Shown: positions 1 through 12,756, counted from the first letter of the stretch. The stretch: 64,000 bases of DNA from Adiantum capillus-veneris (GCA_014529385.2 CM043963.1:7117001-7181000); one strand, 5' to 3'. Numbers and translations are program-made. Notes: generated from the sequence alone by a model not told the origin.

Positions 1-1304
1 TTGTGCAATCTATAGCGTAGACCTCTCGCGCCATCGAGAAAGGGGCCCTTGGAGGAGGGTTTGACAACATCTCTCCGGTGTCGTATTCTCTTCTCTCTCT
101 ATCTCTCAGCCTCATGCACCTTCACTCATAGTGTCTATTCACTTTGTTTGTGATCACTTGCACTCTCTCATTAAATACGGAAGGCTCTCCCTTCCCTAAG
201 AAAAAGGAACCTTGAGCATAGTTCGGAGCACTCATCTTGAGCAAAGTTCAACATTCACTTCCGCTGCACCTTACAGGAGAGGGTACAGAGTTTCAGTAGA
301 GGCACCACATGTTGCAGAGTGCTATTTCAGAGGATCCGAGTTGTGGACGTCTTGGGAGGACTTGTGCCACAAATCCTGAACCAACAGATCCCGAGTCAAG
401 ACACTGGTGCTTGTGGGCTTGGGAGAGTCGTCCTCTGGCACAAGTGCAGTGGGAGAGGGTTCTGGCGAGATCCTTTCTCTTCAACCGATCACCCAAGGAT
501 TCCTTTTTCCCAATACATAGTTCATTTGGGACGACACATACTGGCAGCATGGATCGAGGTTCGCCAAGCTGCAGCGCTTCACTGACAAGAGGAGGGTCTC
601 ACAGCCGAGTTATTGTCAAGCTTCTAGGAGCAGTTGTGGGAGAGCAAGCAGCCAAGGAGAGCTACCATGTTTCGGTGGCTAGTTGCGCATAGGGCTACAT
701 TTGGGAGTTGGTTGGTGCACAACGGCTTCTCGGCAGCCTGTGGCCATCCTTTGGAGAGCCATCGTCTCTGTTTGTGGGAGAGGCAGCTGCCCATAGCACA
801 GCAGGTCTGTCTTCGGGTTCTTCGATTGATGCCAAAACCCTTTCCACAACTCAACAGTACACTTGGGGTGTTGCAACCTGATCCACACTCACGGACCCTA
901 TACTCCGCTTTGAGTTCGCTTCCACCAGCACGATGATTGGTGATTCAAGGGGTCGACCTACAATTCAGCTTGCCAGAAAGCTCATCCCCCAAGAGTGGTG
1001 CAGTGACAGAGTGGTGTTGGGAGCTCATCAACAGCTTGATACTCTGGTTCATCTGGTGGGCCCCTTGCTTTCACATCTTCGAGGTTTGCCATGTTCCATC
1101 GGCAGAGACTGTTCATGACTTTTAGCTGGAGCTGATTCATACACTCAAGGGTCAGTTTGAGAGACTTCAAGCCAGATCCGATGTCACAAAGTGATGACGT
1201 GGCTGCCCGCTCTGCAGGAAAATCAGAAAACCCTAATTTGCTGAAACCCTAACCCTAAAAATCAGAAACCCTAAATTGCTGACGTGGCCTGACCATGCCC
1301 TAGG
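1..1304. other. Unassigned non-coding sequence next to the ferroportin gene
   Basis: No convincing protein is seen on either strand: the short reading frames overlap in all frames and show no family motif. The minus-strand frames were checked for the missing membrane segments of the adjacent ferroportin gene and none was found. A (C/T)-rich stretch lies at 90-170. A cluster of AAACCCTAA boxes (telobox-like) sits at 1228-1236, 1244-1252 and 1266-1274 inside an imperfect direct repeat of about 38 bp. The stretch could be intron sequence, a transposon insertion or unrelated flank; I cannot decide which. Confidence 0.4.
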
Positions 1305-4273
1305 TCAAACCAAACCCTTCCCGAGAAATTCATTTACTTGTTTAAGAATTTCTTCTCCTACTTTGTTGCCTATCTGAACAAAAAGGAAAGTAATGAAAAC
1401 AAATAAACTGGTACCAAATGATTTTGGGCTCTTACTAGCTGAATGTGATTGACTTTCCAACAGCTCACGGACTTTGGAAAGTTTCGGTCGTTCAAGCACA
1501 CCCTTGGATAGTTGGTTAGTACAGCAGGCCAAAACTATCTGCAGATAAAATCCTAATTAGAGGAAAGTGTGTATTAGGCTTGTCAGGTCTCAATCCTTGA
1601 AGCTGATTTTGCAGAATCGAAAAACACTCACCATGATGGGAAGTGATGCAATCATAATTGCAGCAGCTATTTTCAAGCATGTAATAGGGCTAAACATGGA
1701 CAGTAAGATGCCATACAAAGAAGTTCCTGTCATCTAACACACAAATCACAATGTTACCTTCAGATCCATCAAAATAAGTTACTATGGAAATGATTCCAGG
1801 CTAAAACCACAAACCTCACAGAGGTAGTCAACTCTACAGAGCATAGCATTGGCATCTGCTAGCGCAATGGGCCGATTAGCCCCAGCTAACTGCATTTCAA
1901 ATTAGTTAAGAGAAATGTAACTCAAAACTCATTGAAAGTACAACACAAGAAGTTAAAATTCATACCAATACAACCCAATCCCGTTCAAAAGCAACTCCGC
2001 ATGCCAGTCCTGTTAATCGCTCAATAGCTTGCATTGCAACCAAGATAAGAAACCATGGCTGCAGAAGAAGAGAATGTGTGGAAGAGCCTAGACTTGGAGA
2101 CTTTTTCAGGGCATATATTATTGCACCTGCCGAGATTAACTGAGCCACTGTCTGCGCCATAATGATCATCAAATATTGAATGTTACTTGTCCTTTGCACC
2201 AAGAGCTCAATGCAATCAAACTACATACGTCAAAGGTGAAGTACCTGCACAATACTAAGGGTATTGAAAGCAAAAACCCGAGGAAGTGAATCCATTTTGG
2301 CACCCACCCAAGGGCCACATGCAAAAATCACAAGCTGTTCACGAGAAAATGTCACTTGCAAACCATTACTGTGACATGATACGGATAACAAACTGCAGAA
2401 ATACAAAGAGCAGAGGTGTAAATTTGACCAACCTTGCTGACAAAACTGATGACAGCCACAGGTAATAAGCTGTTGTGAAGGAGAGCAATAGCAGAGGGCC
2501 AAGCAAAGTTCCATACTTGCTCAATGAAATTTCCAGAGAAAAAGGTTGTGTAAAGAGCTGCAGTTCACAAGAAATCAGTCGAAACCATAAACAATGGCCC
2601 ACATTGAGCCCAAGGGTCGAAGAATAATGTGGGTGTAAAACTATCTCAACTTCCAAAAAACGGATGAGGCAAAAGGTGGCAACCAGATAAAGAAGACGCA
2701 AGCAACATAACGAGTTCTCACACTGTAGACATGCCCAGTAAATCAATTGCAAAACTGACAAGTAATAAGCTGACAAAGTACCATATCACAAACTTTGACA
2801 AGGACTAAACTTTAACAAATCTCGACAAATGAACCAGTAAACATGATGTAAGCCTAATTTCAAAAGGGCTGGCACCAGTGTTCGGGAAAAGTGTGCCTTA
2901 GCTTAGCCTTGAGCCGGTTGGAAGATCAAAACAGCTGGTTGAAGGAGGGAGAGAAGGAGAAAATCTGCTTGGAAAATTCAAGGAAGTAGAGTTAAATTGT
3001 AAAAAATGCCGGTTATTTAGAAAAAAATTCTCTTTGAATCCACCCTAAAGAGAATTTTGAATGTTTGTGAAATTGATTTTTCCCAAACACTGGCTGGCAC
3101 AGGATCTTTGCACTCTGGCAGTCTGTGATTTCTGCCTTTGCATCAAGAAGAAATTGAAATGAGATTGTACTTTGCGGGACGTGAGTTCAAACTGAGAGCA
3201 GCACTACTGTCTACCTACTTCCTCTCCGACCAGTTTGTCCTGCAGTTAGAAAACTTGTAGGTACAGCATTTTCTAAAATATCAGTGGAATTGATTGAACC
3301 TTAAATCAAGTAATAATCCACTAGTCAAGTGATGTTTCGACGGCGTCCAGACTGATGAGCATAAACACTGTCTCTCAATGATCACTAAAATGAAAACTCG
3401 CTGTTCTCGCTCAATAGCCAAAAAGGCTCCTAATTTTCAAATTTGTATACGTTTCTTGTTCACCCTATTCTGACATAAGATACAATCCTTTGGCTATAAC
3501 TGCAAATGATCTGTAGAGTTTCTTGGCAATAGAAGATGCTCGACATACCAATGAGACCTTCAGGATGAGCCGGTGTTGCTGCCAAAGCTTCCTGCTCTTG
3601 AATAGACTGTACCTAGAATGGATGATCAACAAAAGGAGCACTCAGCACACAATATTCTAGCTTCAAAAAGAAGTAAATTGCGCTAGCTACCTGTAGAGTA
3701 GGAAGAGCCAATAAAACTCCAGCTTCCGTGTCAGACTGCCCAGCTGGATTATCCTCACTTGCGACCTTTGAGTCTGCTTCTAGTAAGCCCACAGACTGGC
3801 TTGTTTCATGGCTATGACTATCTTGTGACATGTTCTCATCTGTACAAGTGTGGTTTACATCAAGAAAAAGCTCTTGCACAAAATTTTTGGTGATAAAACT
3901 CCTTCGATTCCCTCTATTAAAAAAAAAGCACACAACGATTATAAGTAAGAAAATTCAAGAAACTCCAAACACACTTTTGCTCAATATTGAAAAACTTCCA
4001 TCATACTTCTATCCAGTATTTTCCTTCAATGGGCACATGTGCATTAAAGAGATTTTTGCATCCAAGTAAGCTAAAGAACCGGGACAACCTTTGCTACCCA
4101 GAAAACCTGAAATGGAACCCTTACCGACTGAGCTTGTGAGAAAAGCGAGACCGTAGGCATGTGTGAACAAATGTGGTCCTGTGGCAAGGACTGAAACAGC
4201 AGTAAGGTCCCAACCGAGTACCAACGTACAATGGAAACGACATGCTGCAATGGAAAGCAATATCCACGGCCAT
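1305..4273 (-). CDS. IREG3: Ferroportin-like iron/metal transporter, plastid type (SLC40 family), first half visible, nine exons
   Basis: Ferroportins are multi-pass metal efflux carriers; the plant IREG3/MAR1 branch acts in plastid or mitochondrial membranes. Exons inferred from GT-AG sites and phase: 4125-4273, 3691-3901, 3549-3612, 2433-2557, 2245-2334, 1966-2205, 1815-1889, 1632-1733, 1305-1538. All phases match, giving one frame of 429 residues. Exon 1 begins with ATG at 4273 and encodes about 50 residues rich in Ser, Arg, Cys and Thr, like an organelle transit peptide. Exon 4 encodes the family signature [20 protein letters not shown]; exon 6 has [20 protein letters not shown]; exon 7 has [13 protein letters not shown]; exon 9 has GVLERPK. 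Family members have about twelve membrane segments and about 600 residues, so the C-terminal half is absent. The stop at 1305-1307 may lie in unspliced intron, because possible donors (GTAAGA, GTACCA) occur inside exon 9. Either the gene is truncated or its last exons lie left of the window. Confidence 0.8.
2558..3548 (-). other. Large ferroportin intron with a small hairpin
   Basis: This intron of about 1 kb separates the exon ending in PEGLI from the exon starting with LYTTFFSG; the split Ala codon is restored across it. No gene is seen inside. A perfect inverted repeat, AAAATTCTCTTT at 3024-3035 and its reverse complement at 3047-3058, forms a 12-bp stem with an 11-nt loop. No flanking terminal repeats were recognised, so a MITE is not supported. 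Confidence 0.5.
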
Positions 4274-4327
4274 GGCTTCCCGGCCCACTCTGAACCTGTG
4301 CTATCGAAAACATGCGTCCAAGAGCAG

Positions 4328-4336
<9 letters not shown>

Positions 4337-4370
<34 letters not shown>

Positions 4371-4390
4371 GGTAGCACTGTGTGTGTGTG
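4337..4390. repeat. (CT)n / (TG)n microsatellite just upstream of the ferroportin start
   Basis: A (CT)n run at 4337-4368 is followed by a short (TG)n at about 4380-4390. On the coding strand of the ferroportin gene it reads as a (GA)n tract about 65 bp upstream of the proposed ATG. It would therefore lie in the 5' leader or core promoter, a common place for GA tracts in plant genes. Confidence 0.8.
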
Positions 4391-5261
4391 AGAGTACGCG
4401 GTTTTCCTGGTTCGGGGGTCTAGTTCTGAAGAAGCGAGCTCGAGTGACTTGCGTCCCTCACCATCCGTTCGCCTCTCCTTGACAAAAATAAGAGCTCACA
4501 TTGCACCACGTCGCGAGAGTCTGAGAGACGGTGCATTTTGACATTGCTAGGCTAATGGTGATGTTTAATCACTCCACCTGGATATGCTCGGACCTGCCAC
4601 CTAGGAACAACCTGCCACGGTCAATTAGGTCTCCCCAATTTCAGTAAAAATAAACATTATTTCAGAACGCATTAAGTGCTTAAGTGAAGGGTAAGTTTAG
4701 GAAATGAAAAGAGCGATGAAGGTAGAAAGTCAAAAGACAAATGAAAGAGGAAGGTAGAAGGACATATGAAAGTGGAAAGTCAAAAGATCTTGTATGTCCA
4801 TATAAAGAGGTGATCAACTTCACATTGGTAACTTGTGTTTCTCTTCTCCCTTTTTTTTTTTAAACGTTTTCTTCTCTTTAACGTGTTCTCTCTCTCTCTC
4901 TCAATATTGTATACGTCCATCATTGCCCGTTGCTATGTACTACAAACTAGCGCATCGTTTTTGTTCTTGTTGAGGGAATCTTTGAATTATGGAGACATTC
5001 TTGATGTATAACAAAAGATAAATAAAGAGGTAGTAAGATGCCGAAAGAAGACACCTAATTCTTGAGTAAAATAGCGTATTCCACATTGGTGGAGGAGACG
5101 GGCTCTCTCTCTTCCATAATCATGCAGCAATTCGTTGCTCATCACGTCCTTCTACATCTTAACTTTGGTCATCTTTCATCACTTCTTTGCCCACATGAGT
5201 CACCCAATTTCACCCCATCGGGCTCCGTTCCCCTCAAAGTCCTCATTATGAGGATACCTCA
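4391..5261. other. Intergenic stretch, no gene recognised
   Basis: The stretch holds a poly-T run near 4850-4860 and a short (TC)n near 4889-4902. No motif-bearing frame is present until the Ty3 gag relic begins. The upstream regulatory region of the minus-strand ferroportin gene should lie in the first part, but no clear TATA box was identified. Confidence 0.4.
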
Positions 5262-6395
5262 ATGCATCTGGAGTTTTCTCGTGCAACTCCAATGGAACGG
5301 ATAATCCAAGTTGTGTCTAGCATGCTGGTTCAGGTCAACCATACTAATCAAGTCCTTCTAAGTTATCTATCCACAAAAGGCTTCCACGCACATAAGCCTG
5401 ACCCCAAGGTGCGTCCCAAAGCCTTTTCAAGCCTTCCAACAAAAGATGTTTGGACCTGGTTATACCATTTTGAGAGTGTTGCTAGCTATCAACAATGACC
5501 TAATACCCATAAGGCAATGAAGGCTCACACTCTACTCGAAGGCGTAGCCACCACGTGGTTTATTCATCAAGATTATGCCACCAAAACAAATTGGCAACTC
5601 TCAGATCTTTATTGATTCAAAATTTTGCTAATCACAATGTCACGCAAACTACTCTCTAGCAGCTGAAGCAATAGCAATTGGAACCAATAGCACAATTTGC
5701 AGTTAATCTAAATCAACTATTGTTGCATGTTGATTGCACCATGTCTGAAGAAATGAAGTTGTTCTTCCTTTGGCCTCTCCTTTGTCAGATCTATCCCAGC
5801 AATTCGCAATCAAGGCCCAATACAGATTGCACAACGAATTGATAGCATAGCACACGGTGAGGAAAGTAACATTTTGGTGTAACAACCGGTTCATCAGCGG
5901 CAAGTGGCTGATCATCAGCCTACCCCCATGGACATCGACATCCAAAATGCCCAAGTCGATAATCGCCATGATCTGCCAGTTCAAGACACAAAAGGTCGCC
6001 CAAAATGTTTGTATTGCAATAATTATGGGCATATTTGTAGGCATTGTCGGGGACTACAAACAAATCATCAAGTACAAAATGCTCAAGCCCAATTAGTTGA
6101 TGCAACGACTTTAGCGACACTTCCAAAAAACATCTAAGCGAGTGGAAAATGGAAGGTCAGCCCCACAGATTCAAGCTTCAGCAACTTTCGGACACATAGT
6201 GTGTTCAATGTTAGTCCAAATCCAGGGCACGCCCCATGAGGCACTTTTAGATTCGGGTAGCACCATATCCTCTGTTAGCTAGAATTTAGTGGAGCATTTA
6301 GGCATTCCCACAAGCACAACCACTCATATCACCAACTTTCATTTTTTGTCTACTAAAATGAATTTTCTCTCTAATATTGGCAATTCTAGTGAGTG
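5262..6395 (+). pseudogene. Ty3/gypsy gag-protease relic
   Basis: A decayed retrotransposon capsid gene. The frame from 5262 carries a gag-like segment with LPTKDVWTWLYHFESVASYQ ending at a stop near 5499, and continues in frame pieces (a segment with GVATTWFIHQ near 5540-5570). A CCHC zinc knuckle (C-X2-C-X4-H-X4-C, starting CLYC) lies at 6006-6047. The retropepsin motif LLDSGST follows at about 6244-6264. The order gag, knuckle, protease is that of Ty3/gypsy elements. Stops and frameshifts interrupt every domain, and homology fades near 6395. No LTRs, reverse transcriptase or integrase were found next to it, so it is an orphan fragment. Confidence 0.6.
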
Positions 6396-6924
6396 AAAAG
6401 AAAAATAGTAGAAGGGCCAATTATGTAGAATGGATAGAGGAACGTGTTCCTGAACTAGAGAGTTCCAAAATTTGAATGCATTCTTCAGATTGCAAATGAA
6501 ATTTGATAAGGGTTCAATTAGAAAGCTTCCAAAAGCGAGAAGAATAACCAAAAAGTAGGAATGGGAGCCAAGGTGTTATTATCCACACATGCCAACCTAA
6601 ATCTATGTGAAGATAAGGGATGTTGTTCACAAGCCTCTCATGCAAAAGAGAAGGTGAGAAGAATAGCTTCAAAAATAGAAAACTGCTTTTACAGAACTTA
6701 GAGTGAGTATTTTTTTGGAATAACTCAAAAAAAGGCACATCCGTACAAAGAGCCAATCAGGCTTATTAGAAACGGCGAGATGAACAACTTTGTTGCTCAA
6801 AGTTATTTCATTTGAGGACCGTACTTCGTTTTGTTGCAAGGCTACACGGAAGAGAGCAAGAAAACTTATGTCTTCTTGGATCTTGAAGCTCCATACAATC
6901 CTCAACCAAAAGGAATCTCTCCAT

Positions 6925-6925
<1 letters not shown>
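6396..6925. other. Unrecognised sequence
   Basis: Short AT-rich frames occur on both strands but none shows a known motif. The minus-strand frames of 70-80 residues are Phe/Leu-rich because the plus strand is A/G-rich, and look like chance frames. Nothing further can be supported. Confidence 0.3.

Positions 6926-6999
<74 letters not shown>
6926..6999. repeat. Compound (CT)n(CA)n microsatellite
   Basis: About 45 bp of (CT)n is followed directly by about 30 bp of (CA)n. The apparent Ser-Leu and Thr-His repeat proteins crossing it are artefacts of the microsatellite. Confidence 0.95.
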
Positions 7000-7003
<4 letters not shown>

Positions 7004-7194
7004 TGTCTCTAGAGCTATGGCTTCTCAAGCTTTTACATAATTACCTTGGGATTGAGTTCAAAGAGGTGTTTTAAGTGAAAAGTCTAATCGCAACCTCTCT
7101 TAAATTTTAGAGCTTTCATCTCTTCAATTCGTGCACTTAAAAGTGCAATTAGCCAATGTATTGATCAACAACTCTTCTTAAGAAGAAGAATTAA

Positions 7195-7355
7195 TTAATA
7201 CAAAGTTTTTTTTTTTTGGGGGGGGGGGGGGGGGAGGAGTCGGCTCTAAAAAGTCTGGCCCTCAACTTCGCCCTCAGCTAGTGTCGAATGAATACAAAGT
7301 CCTTTTGGGGGGGGGGGGGGGGGGGGGGTCCAAAAATTATGGCCCTCAACTGGTG
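7195..7355. repeat. Tandemly duplicated block with long poly-G tracts
   Basis: Two adjacent copies of a segment of about 90 bp share an 'aatacaaagt' start, a run of Gs and a 'tggccctcaact' end. The G-runs span about 7218-7234 and 7309-7328, 17-20 consecutive Gs each. The copies differ in the T-run before the Gs and in the linker after them. Confidence 0.7.
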
Positions 7356-7356
7356 T

Positions 7357-7905
<549 letters not shown>

Positions 7906-8363
7906 GTGTGTAAGATCCGAAGAGCTTTTTCTTGCTTCACAAAGGGGAATAGATGTGATTGTTCACATGAAATAGATATATATCAGAAGGAACTTCTAAT
8001 TCACAAAGCACCATCACTTATGTTTGAACACAATCAAGAAGAGGAGAGAGTGTTGGCTTCACCAGTTTGGATTTGCACAATGATGATGCAACTATTGATG
8101 GAAACAAGAGAGAACTCTCCTCCGAATGAAGAAGATAGTCTTGTGTCATCTGATGCAGATGTACGTCCTAAGAGATGAACCTCACCATTGCCTCCCTTTG
8201 GGAGGAGAAGATCTTCAAGCTCTCATTCTTCTCGTCATTTTGAGGAGAGTGATAAGAAGCCTAAAAAGAAATGAAGAAGAAGAAACCATCTAGCTCTTTG
8301 TCATCAGCAAGCTCATCTAGATCCAGGAGTTCCTCCTACTTAGACGAAAATTCTCATAAAGCA
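7906..8363 (+). pseudogene. Possible N-terminal gag piece of a Ty3-like element, split by copia copy 1
   Basis: A frame of 90 residues is followed after a stop by a Ser/Arg-rich and Lys-rich stretch (FGRRRSSSSHSSRHF, then poly-Lys). The sequence runs straight into the 3' LTR of copia copy 1 at 8364. A Ty3-like gag-protease frame of the same strand resumes on the other side at 13347. Joining the two as one interrupted element is inferred from orientation and adjacency only; no matching target duplication was found. The family is not recognised from this piece alone. Confidence 0.3.
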
Positions 8364-8593
8364 TGTTGTAAATAAGGATGCAATGAAGCAGACACATCTT
8401 AGAGAAGATGAAGAAGCTCAAGGCACACAACAAAGAGTTGTTATTACTTAGTGTGCAATGGAAAGATAAGTTAGCCCTAGAATGATGGCCGTATATACAG
8501 TGAACGGGGGAAAAACCCTCCTAGTGAGGGAAAAATTGCATCGGCAGTCCTAAGTGTCTTTACACGCATAACTACCATATATGTATGGTAACA
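8364..8593 (-). repeat. 3' LTR of family A copy 1
   Basis: On the minus strand it begins TGTTACCAT at 8593 and ends near TACAACA at 8364. It aligns over its length with the other family A LTRs, with numerous substitutions. Confidence 0.85.
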
Positions 8594-8666
8594 ATTTTCC
8601 CATGGGCATGATGCGGTGAACGAGAGCGGCCACATAGTGTAGAGGGAATTGTCATGCCTTAAGGAC

Positions 8667-11600
8667 ATGAAAAATCCACAAGGGGAGTAGGCCCAAAGCT
8701 TTGCGGAAAGATTCGAACTTCTCACGAGAGACAATGCCTTTGTGAAAAGATCTGTAAGGTTGCCCTGTGTCGGCACATAAGCCAACCTGATCTCTCTTGC
8801 TGAGAATCTCTCTTTGAGATAGTGATAATGCACCTCAATGTGCTTTGTGTGAGCATGAAACACTAGGTTCCATGCAACTGCCAATGCTCTTTACTTGTCA
8901 GTGTAGATGATGTTGGCAGTGTCCTTTCCAACACCCAAATCATCCATAAGGCGTCTGAGCCATACACACACAACCATAGCTGTGAGGATTTCCATGTACT
9001 TAGCCTCACAACTAGAAGTGGCCACAGTAGATTGCTTCTTGCTCAACCATGATATGCATGAACTGTCGAGCATGAAACAAAAACCATCGTGGACACTCGC
9101 GTGTCATAATACAACCAACCCAATGTGAGTCTGAAAAAGCATGTAAATATGGCGGCAATGATCCCCCCTTGAGATAAAACAACCCAAGATGTAAAGTGCC
9201 ACTCAAGTAGCGAAAGATCCTCTTGATAGCCTACCAATGCTTAGACCCTGGGCTATGCATAAATCTATCGACCTATGAGATTGAATATCTAACCTCGTGT
9301 TGCAAACATAAATAAGGCATCAAACAACACTCTAGTAAAGAGTGACATCGACAAAATCATTAGCATCATGAAGACTCAACTTCAAACATGTTTCCATGGG
9401 AGTGGCGATACGCTTGTAGTCCTCAAGTCAAAACTTACATAGCAATGTCTCTATGTAACGTGTCTGACACAAGATAATACCACCATCACATTGCTTCAAT
9501 TGTATGCCCAAGTAATGATGCAACATCCCCAAATCTTTCATCTTGAAAGTAGCATTCAAATCAGCCTTTAATTCAGCAATGTGTGTCTCATTTGGTCCAA
9601 TGATCAACAAATCATCCACATATAGAACAACAATGAGAAGTACATTATCCTCACGCTTTACAGACAAGGTGCTTTCTGTTGGACTGTTATGAAAGCCTCG
9701 TTTGACCAAATGAGTGTCAACGCCAAGCACGAGGAGATTGCTTCAACCCATACAAAGCTTTCTTACATTTGCACACTTATCCTCTTGTCCTTTCTTGACA
9801 TAATTGTGAAGCTATGTTACATAAACTTTCTCAAATATGTCATCATTCAAGAAATCAGTAATAATGTCACATTGATGTACATCCCATCCAAAACGAGCTG
9901 CCAATGCACATAGAAAATGCATAGTAGTCATATGACAAGTGGGAGCAAAAGTCTCTTCATAATCTATGCCTTTTGGTTGTGTATAGCCTTTCACAAGCCT
10001 TATAGCAATCAATCTCACCGTCCGAACTACGTTTCAACTTGTAAACACGCTTTGTACCAATGGCCTTTTTGCCAGGAGTCAAATCACATAAAGTCCATGT
10101 GTCATTTTCTATAATTGCATCATATTTTGATTGCATGGCAGCCATCCATTTTTTTGAATTTTGTGCTCCATCAAAAGATAGAGGCTCCTCAACATCACAT
10201 AAGTTGAAATAGCCAAACCATAACAATCTGATGCAAAAGATGCATGGAAAGAACCTGAACGAGTACGACTAGATAAAAGTGCATCCAATTTATTGTCATG
10301 CAAAGTATGCACTAGCCATTTTGGCATACCTCTAGCTTGCTCATTCTCAACCCTGTCCAGATCAAGTGTATCATGTACATCTGCATCGCTTATTTGTTGT
10401 AACATTTTCAGAAACCCCCGTGGACTGTACATTTGCCTCTTTGGAATTTACATTCAAGTTTCCACCACTGAAAAGAGGCAACAAATTGTCATCAATGTCT
10501 TCTTAGCTTACATTATTGTCTCTAGTACATGGCATCAAGGTTTGAACAGAATCTTCCATAAACACAACATCCCTTGAAATCAAGATACACTTTTTTTGTG
10601 TGGATGATACAACCTGTAACTTTTGCATTTAGTACTATAACCAACAAAAATGCAATTAACAGCCTTATCATCTAATTTTCTGTGTTGTGTTTGTGGCACC
10701 AAAGCGTAAGTCAAACAACCAAAAACATGCATGTGATCAATAGATGGCTTTTTGTCATGCCATGCTTCATATGGTGTCATAGACTGCAAAGCTTTCATAA
10801 AACACTTTTTAAGTACATAAGTGACACACATGATAGCCTCAAGTCAAAAAAAATGTGGCAAAGCTTGAATTTTGACCATACATCGTGCCATTTTCATAAG
10901 CGATCTATTTTTCCTTTCAGCAACACCATTTTGCCAAGGTTTATACGGCACTGTACATTGGTGTTTTATCTCATGACAAACCAAAAATGTATTGAACTCA
11001 TAAGACATATACTCCCTCCCTCGATCTAAACGGAGGGTGCCAATAGTACTTTTAGAGACATTTTCAGCCGATGCCAAAAATTGCTTGAAGCACATAAACA
11101 CTTTAGACTTAACTTTAAATGGATATACCCATGCATGCCTGGAGTAATCAAATCAATGAAAGTCACAAAGTACATGTCATTGTCCAAGGACGGAGTTTGC
11201 ATGGGCTTACAAACATCCCGATGCATAAGCTGCAATCCGCATGTAGCCCTAATTGAACCATTCTTTGGAAACATCGAGCATTGCATTTTACCCAAATATA
11301 CAACCTTCACAAACATGCTTCATAGGTGCTTCAAGAGGCGGCCAATAAGCAACCATATTTCTACAAACGTAATACCAGATACAACAATTTCATCATCAAA
11401 ACTGAGATTATAAATGCACATCTATCATACACAAATTTCACAACAAGACCATCTCTAGCAAGTACAAATTTAGACAAAAGGTTTTCTTTTTTATCCCAGG
11501 TACATAAAGTGCATCAATAAGTGTGAGAGAACTGCCATTCACAGTAGTCAGGAATGTCTTTCCAATTCCCTTGATCAGATAAGAGGCATTGTTGGAAAAT

Positions 11601-12756
11601 GTGATTGTATTTCCATGAGGGACGTGCTCGAGAGAGGTAAACAAGTCACGGTGAGAGGTAATGTGCTTTGTAGCACCACTATCAAAGTACCACATATGAG
11701 AATTTGCAACAAATGACAGACATGCATCATGGACAGAAGGATCATAAATGAAATCTGCACTAAAAGCCCATTCTGCATCTACATCAACATCACAATCTCC
11801 TTTCACAGAAGATTCAACAATTGCTGCACTTGTGGTGGAACTGACATATTTCTTCTTAGCCTCTTTGTCTTCAATTTTGGACACTGCTTGATCAAGTGAT
11901 CATTAGCTTTAAAATAATGGCAACGCATCTTCTTTTTTCCTTTTCATCAGAATTCCTAGAGGAAGTGTTGCTAGTAGAAGCATTAGAAACAAGTGATTTA
12001 CCAATCATAGAAGAACCATGAGAAGTGGCCACATTGCTGTTACCACTTTTTCATTGAGCGACAACAGAATTTTGTCAACTGCATGTTGTTTAGCCCTATT
12101 TTTTTTTCTTGCAAGTGACTCTTGCTATAGCAATGTGCATAATGCATCAAACTTGACAACATCAGGAGTTCCTTGGGTCATAAGTTTCCAAGTACTAGCA
12201 AAAGTCTAGTAAGAATCTGGAAAAGCACCAAGAACAATCTCCACAAGGGTACTATAAAAAATGACCACTTGAAAAAATGAGTTGCTCATTTATAACCTTG
12301 ATACCAGCAAGGAAAGTGTCTGTGTCATCTTCCTCATGCATAATCTTTAATTCCAGCTCTTTACGAAGAAATGCAATTTTAGCCTCATTGTGGCTTTCAT
12401 AAAGACCAGCCAAATTATCCCAAGCCTGTTTTGCAGATTTAGTTGAACGAATGTGAGGAGTAATAGCATGCTGCATAGATAATGCAATCAGTACATGAGC
12501 CTGTGTATCTCTTACATCCCAATGAGCCTGCTCAAACCCGTAGGCAAAACAGCTCTAGCAGCAACAATCTTGCCACCAAAACCTACAACATCCTCAAGAC
12601 CACCTGTATCCACGAAACCATGATGTACATCAATGACTTGCACAACATTCCAAACACCCTTTGACACAAGAACATGTTGCATCATGTAAACCCTGTCCCA
12701 TCCAATTTATCCTTAACAACAAACATCTTGAAAACATCTGTGTTGTTGTCAACCAT
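8667..12756 (-). pseudogene. Copy 1 gag-pol polyprotein, heavily broken
   Basis: The proposed gag start is ATG at 12756. The zinc knuckle near 11895-11940 reads C-H-Y-F instead of C-X2-C, so one metal ligand is lost. The protease motif YFDSGAT is intact near 11668-11690. Integrase pieces (TFIDL, GREYMS, PWQNGVAERKNRS) lie at about 11316-10844. Reverse transcriptase runs from about 10226 to 9250 with the catalytic YVDD near 9612-9625. RNase H and the C-terminus (TSSCEAKY, PTQGNLTDLFTKAL) lie at about 9206-8690. Stops and frameshifts separate nearly every domain, so no functional product is expected. Confidence 0.85.

Noticed and set aside
2366-2776. 136-residue minus-strand frame as a separate membrane protein
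   Set aside because: It overlaps ferroportin exon 4 (2433-2557) in another frame and extends into the intron.
6790-7074. Open frames rich in Ser-Leu, Thr-His or Arg-Glu repeats
   Set aside because: They are translations of the (CT)n/(CA)n microsatellite on both strands, with no motif outside it.
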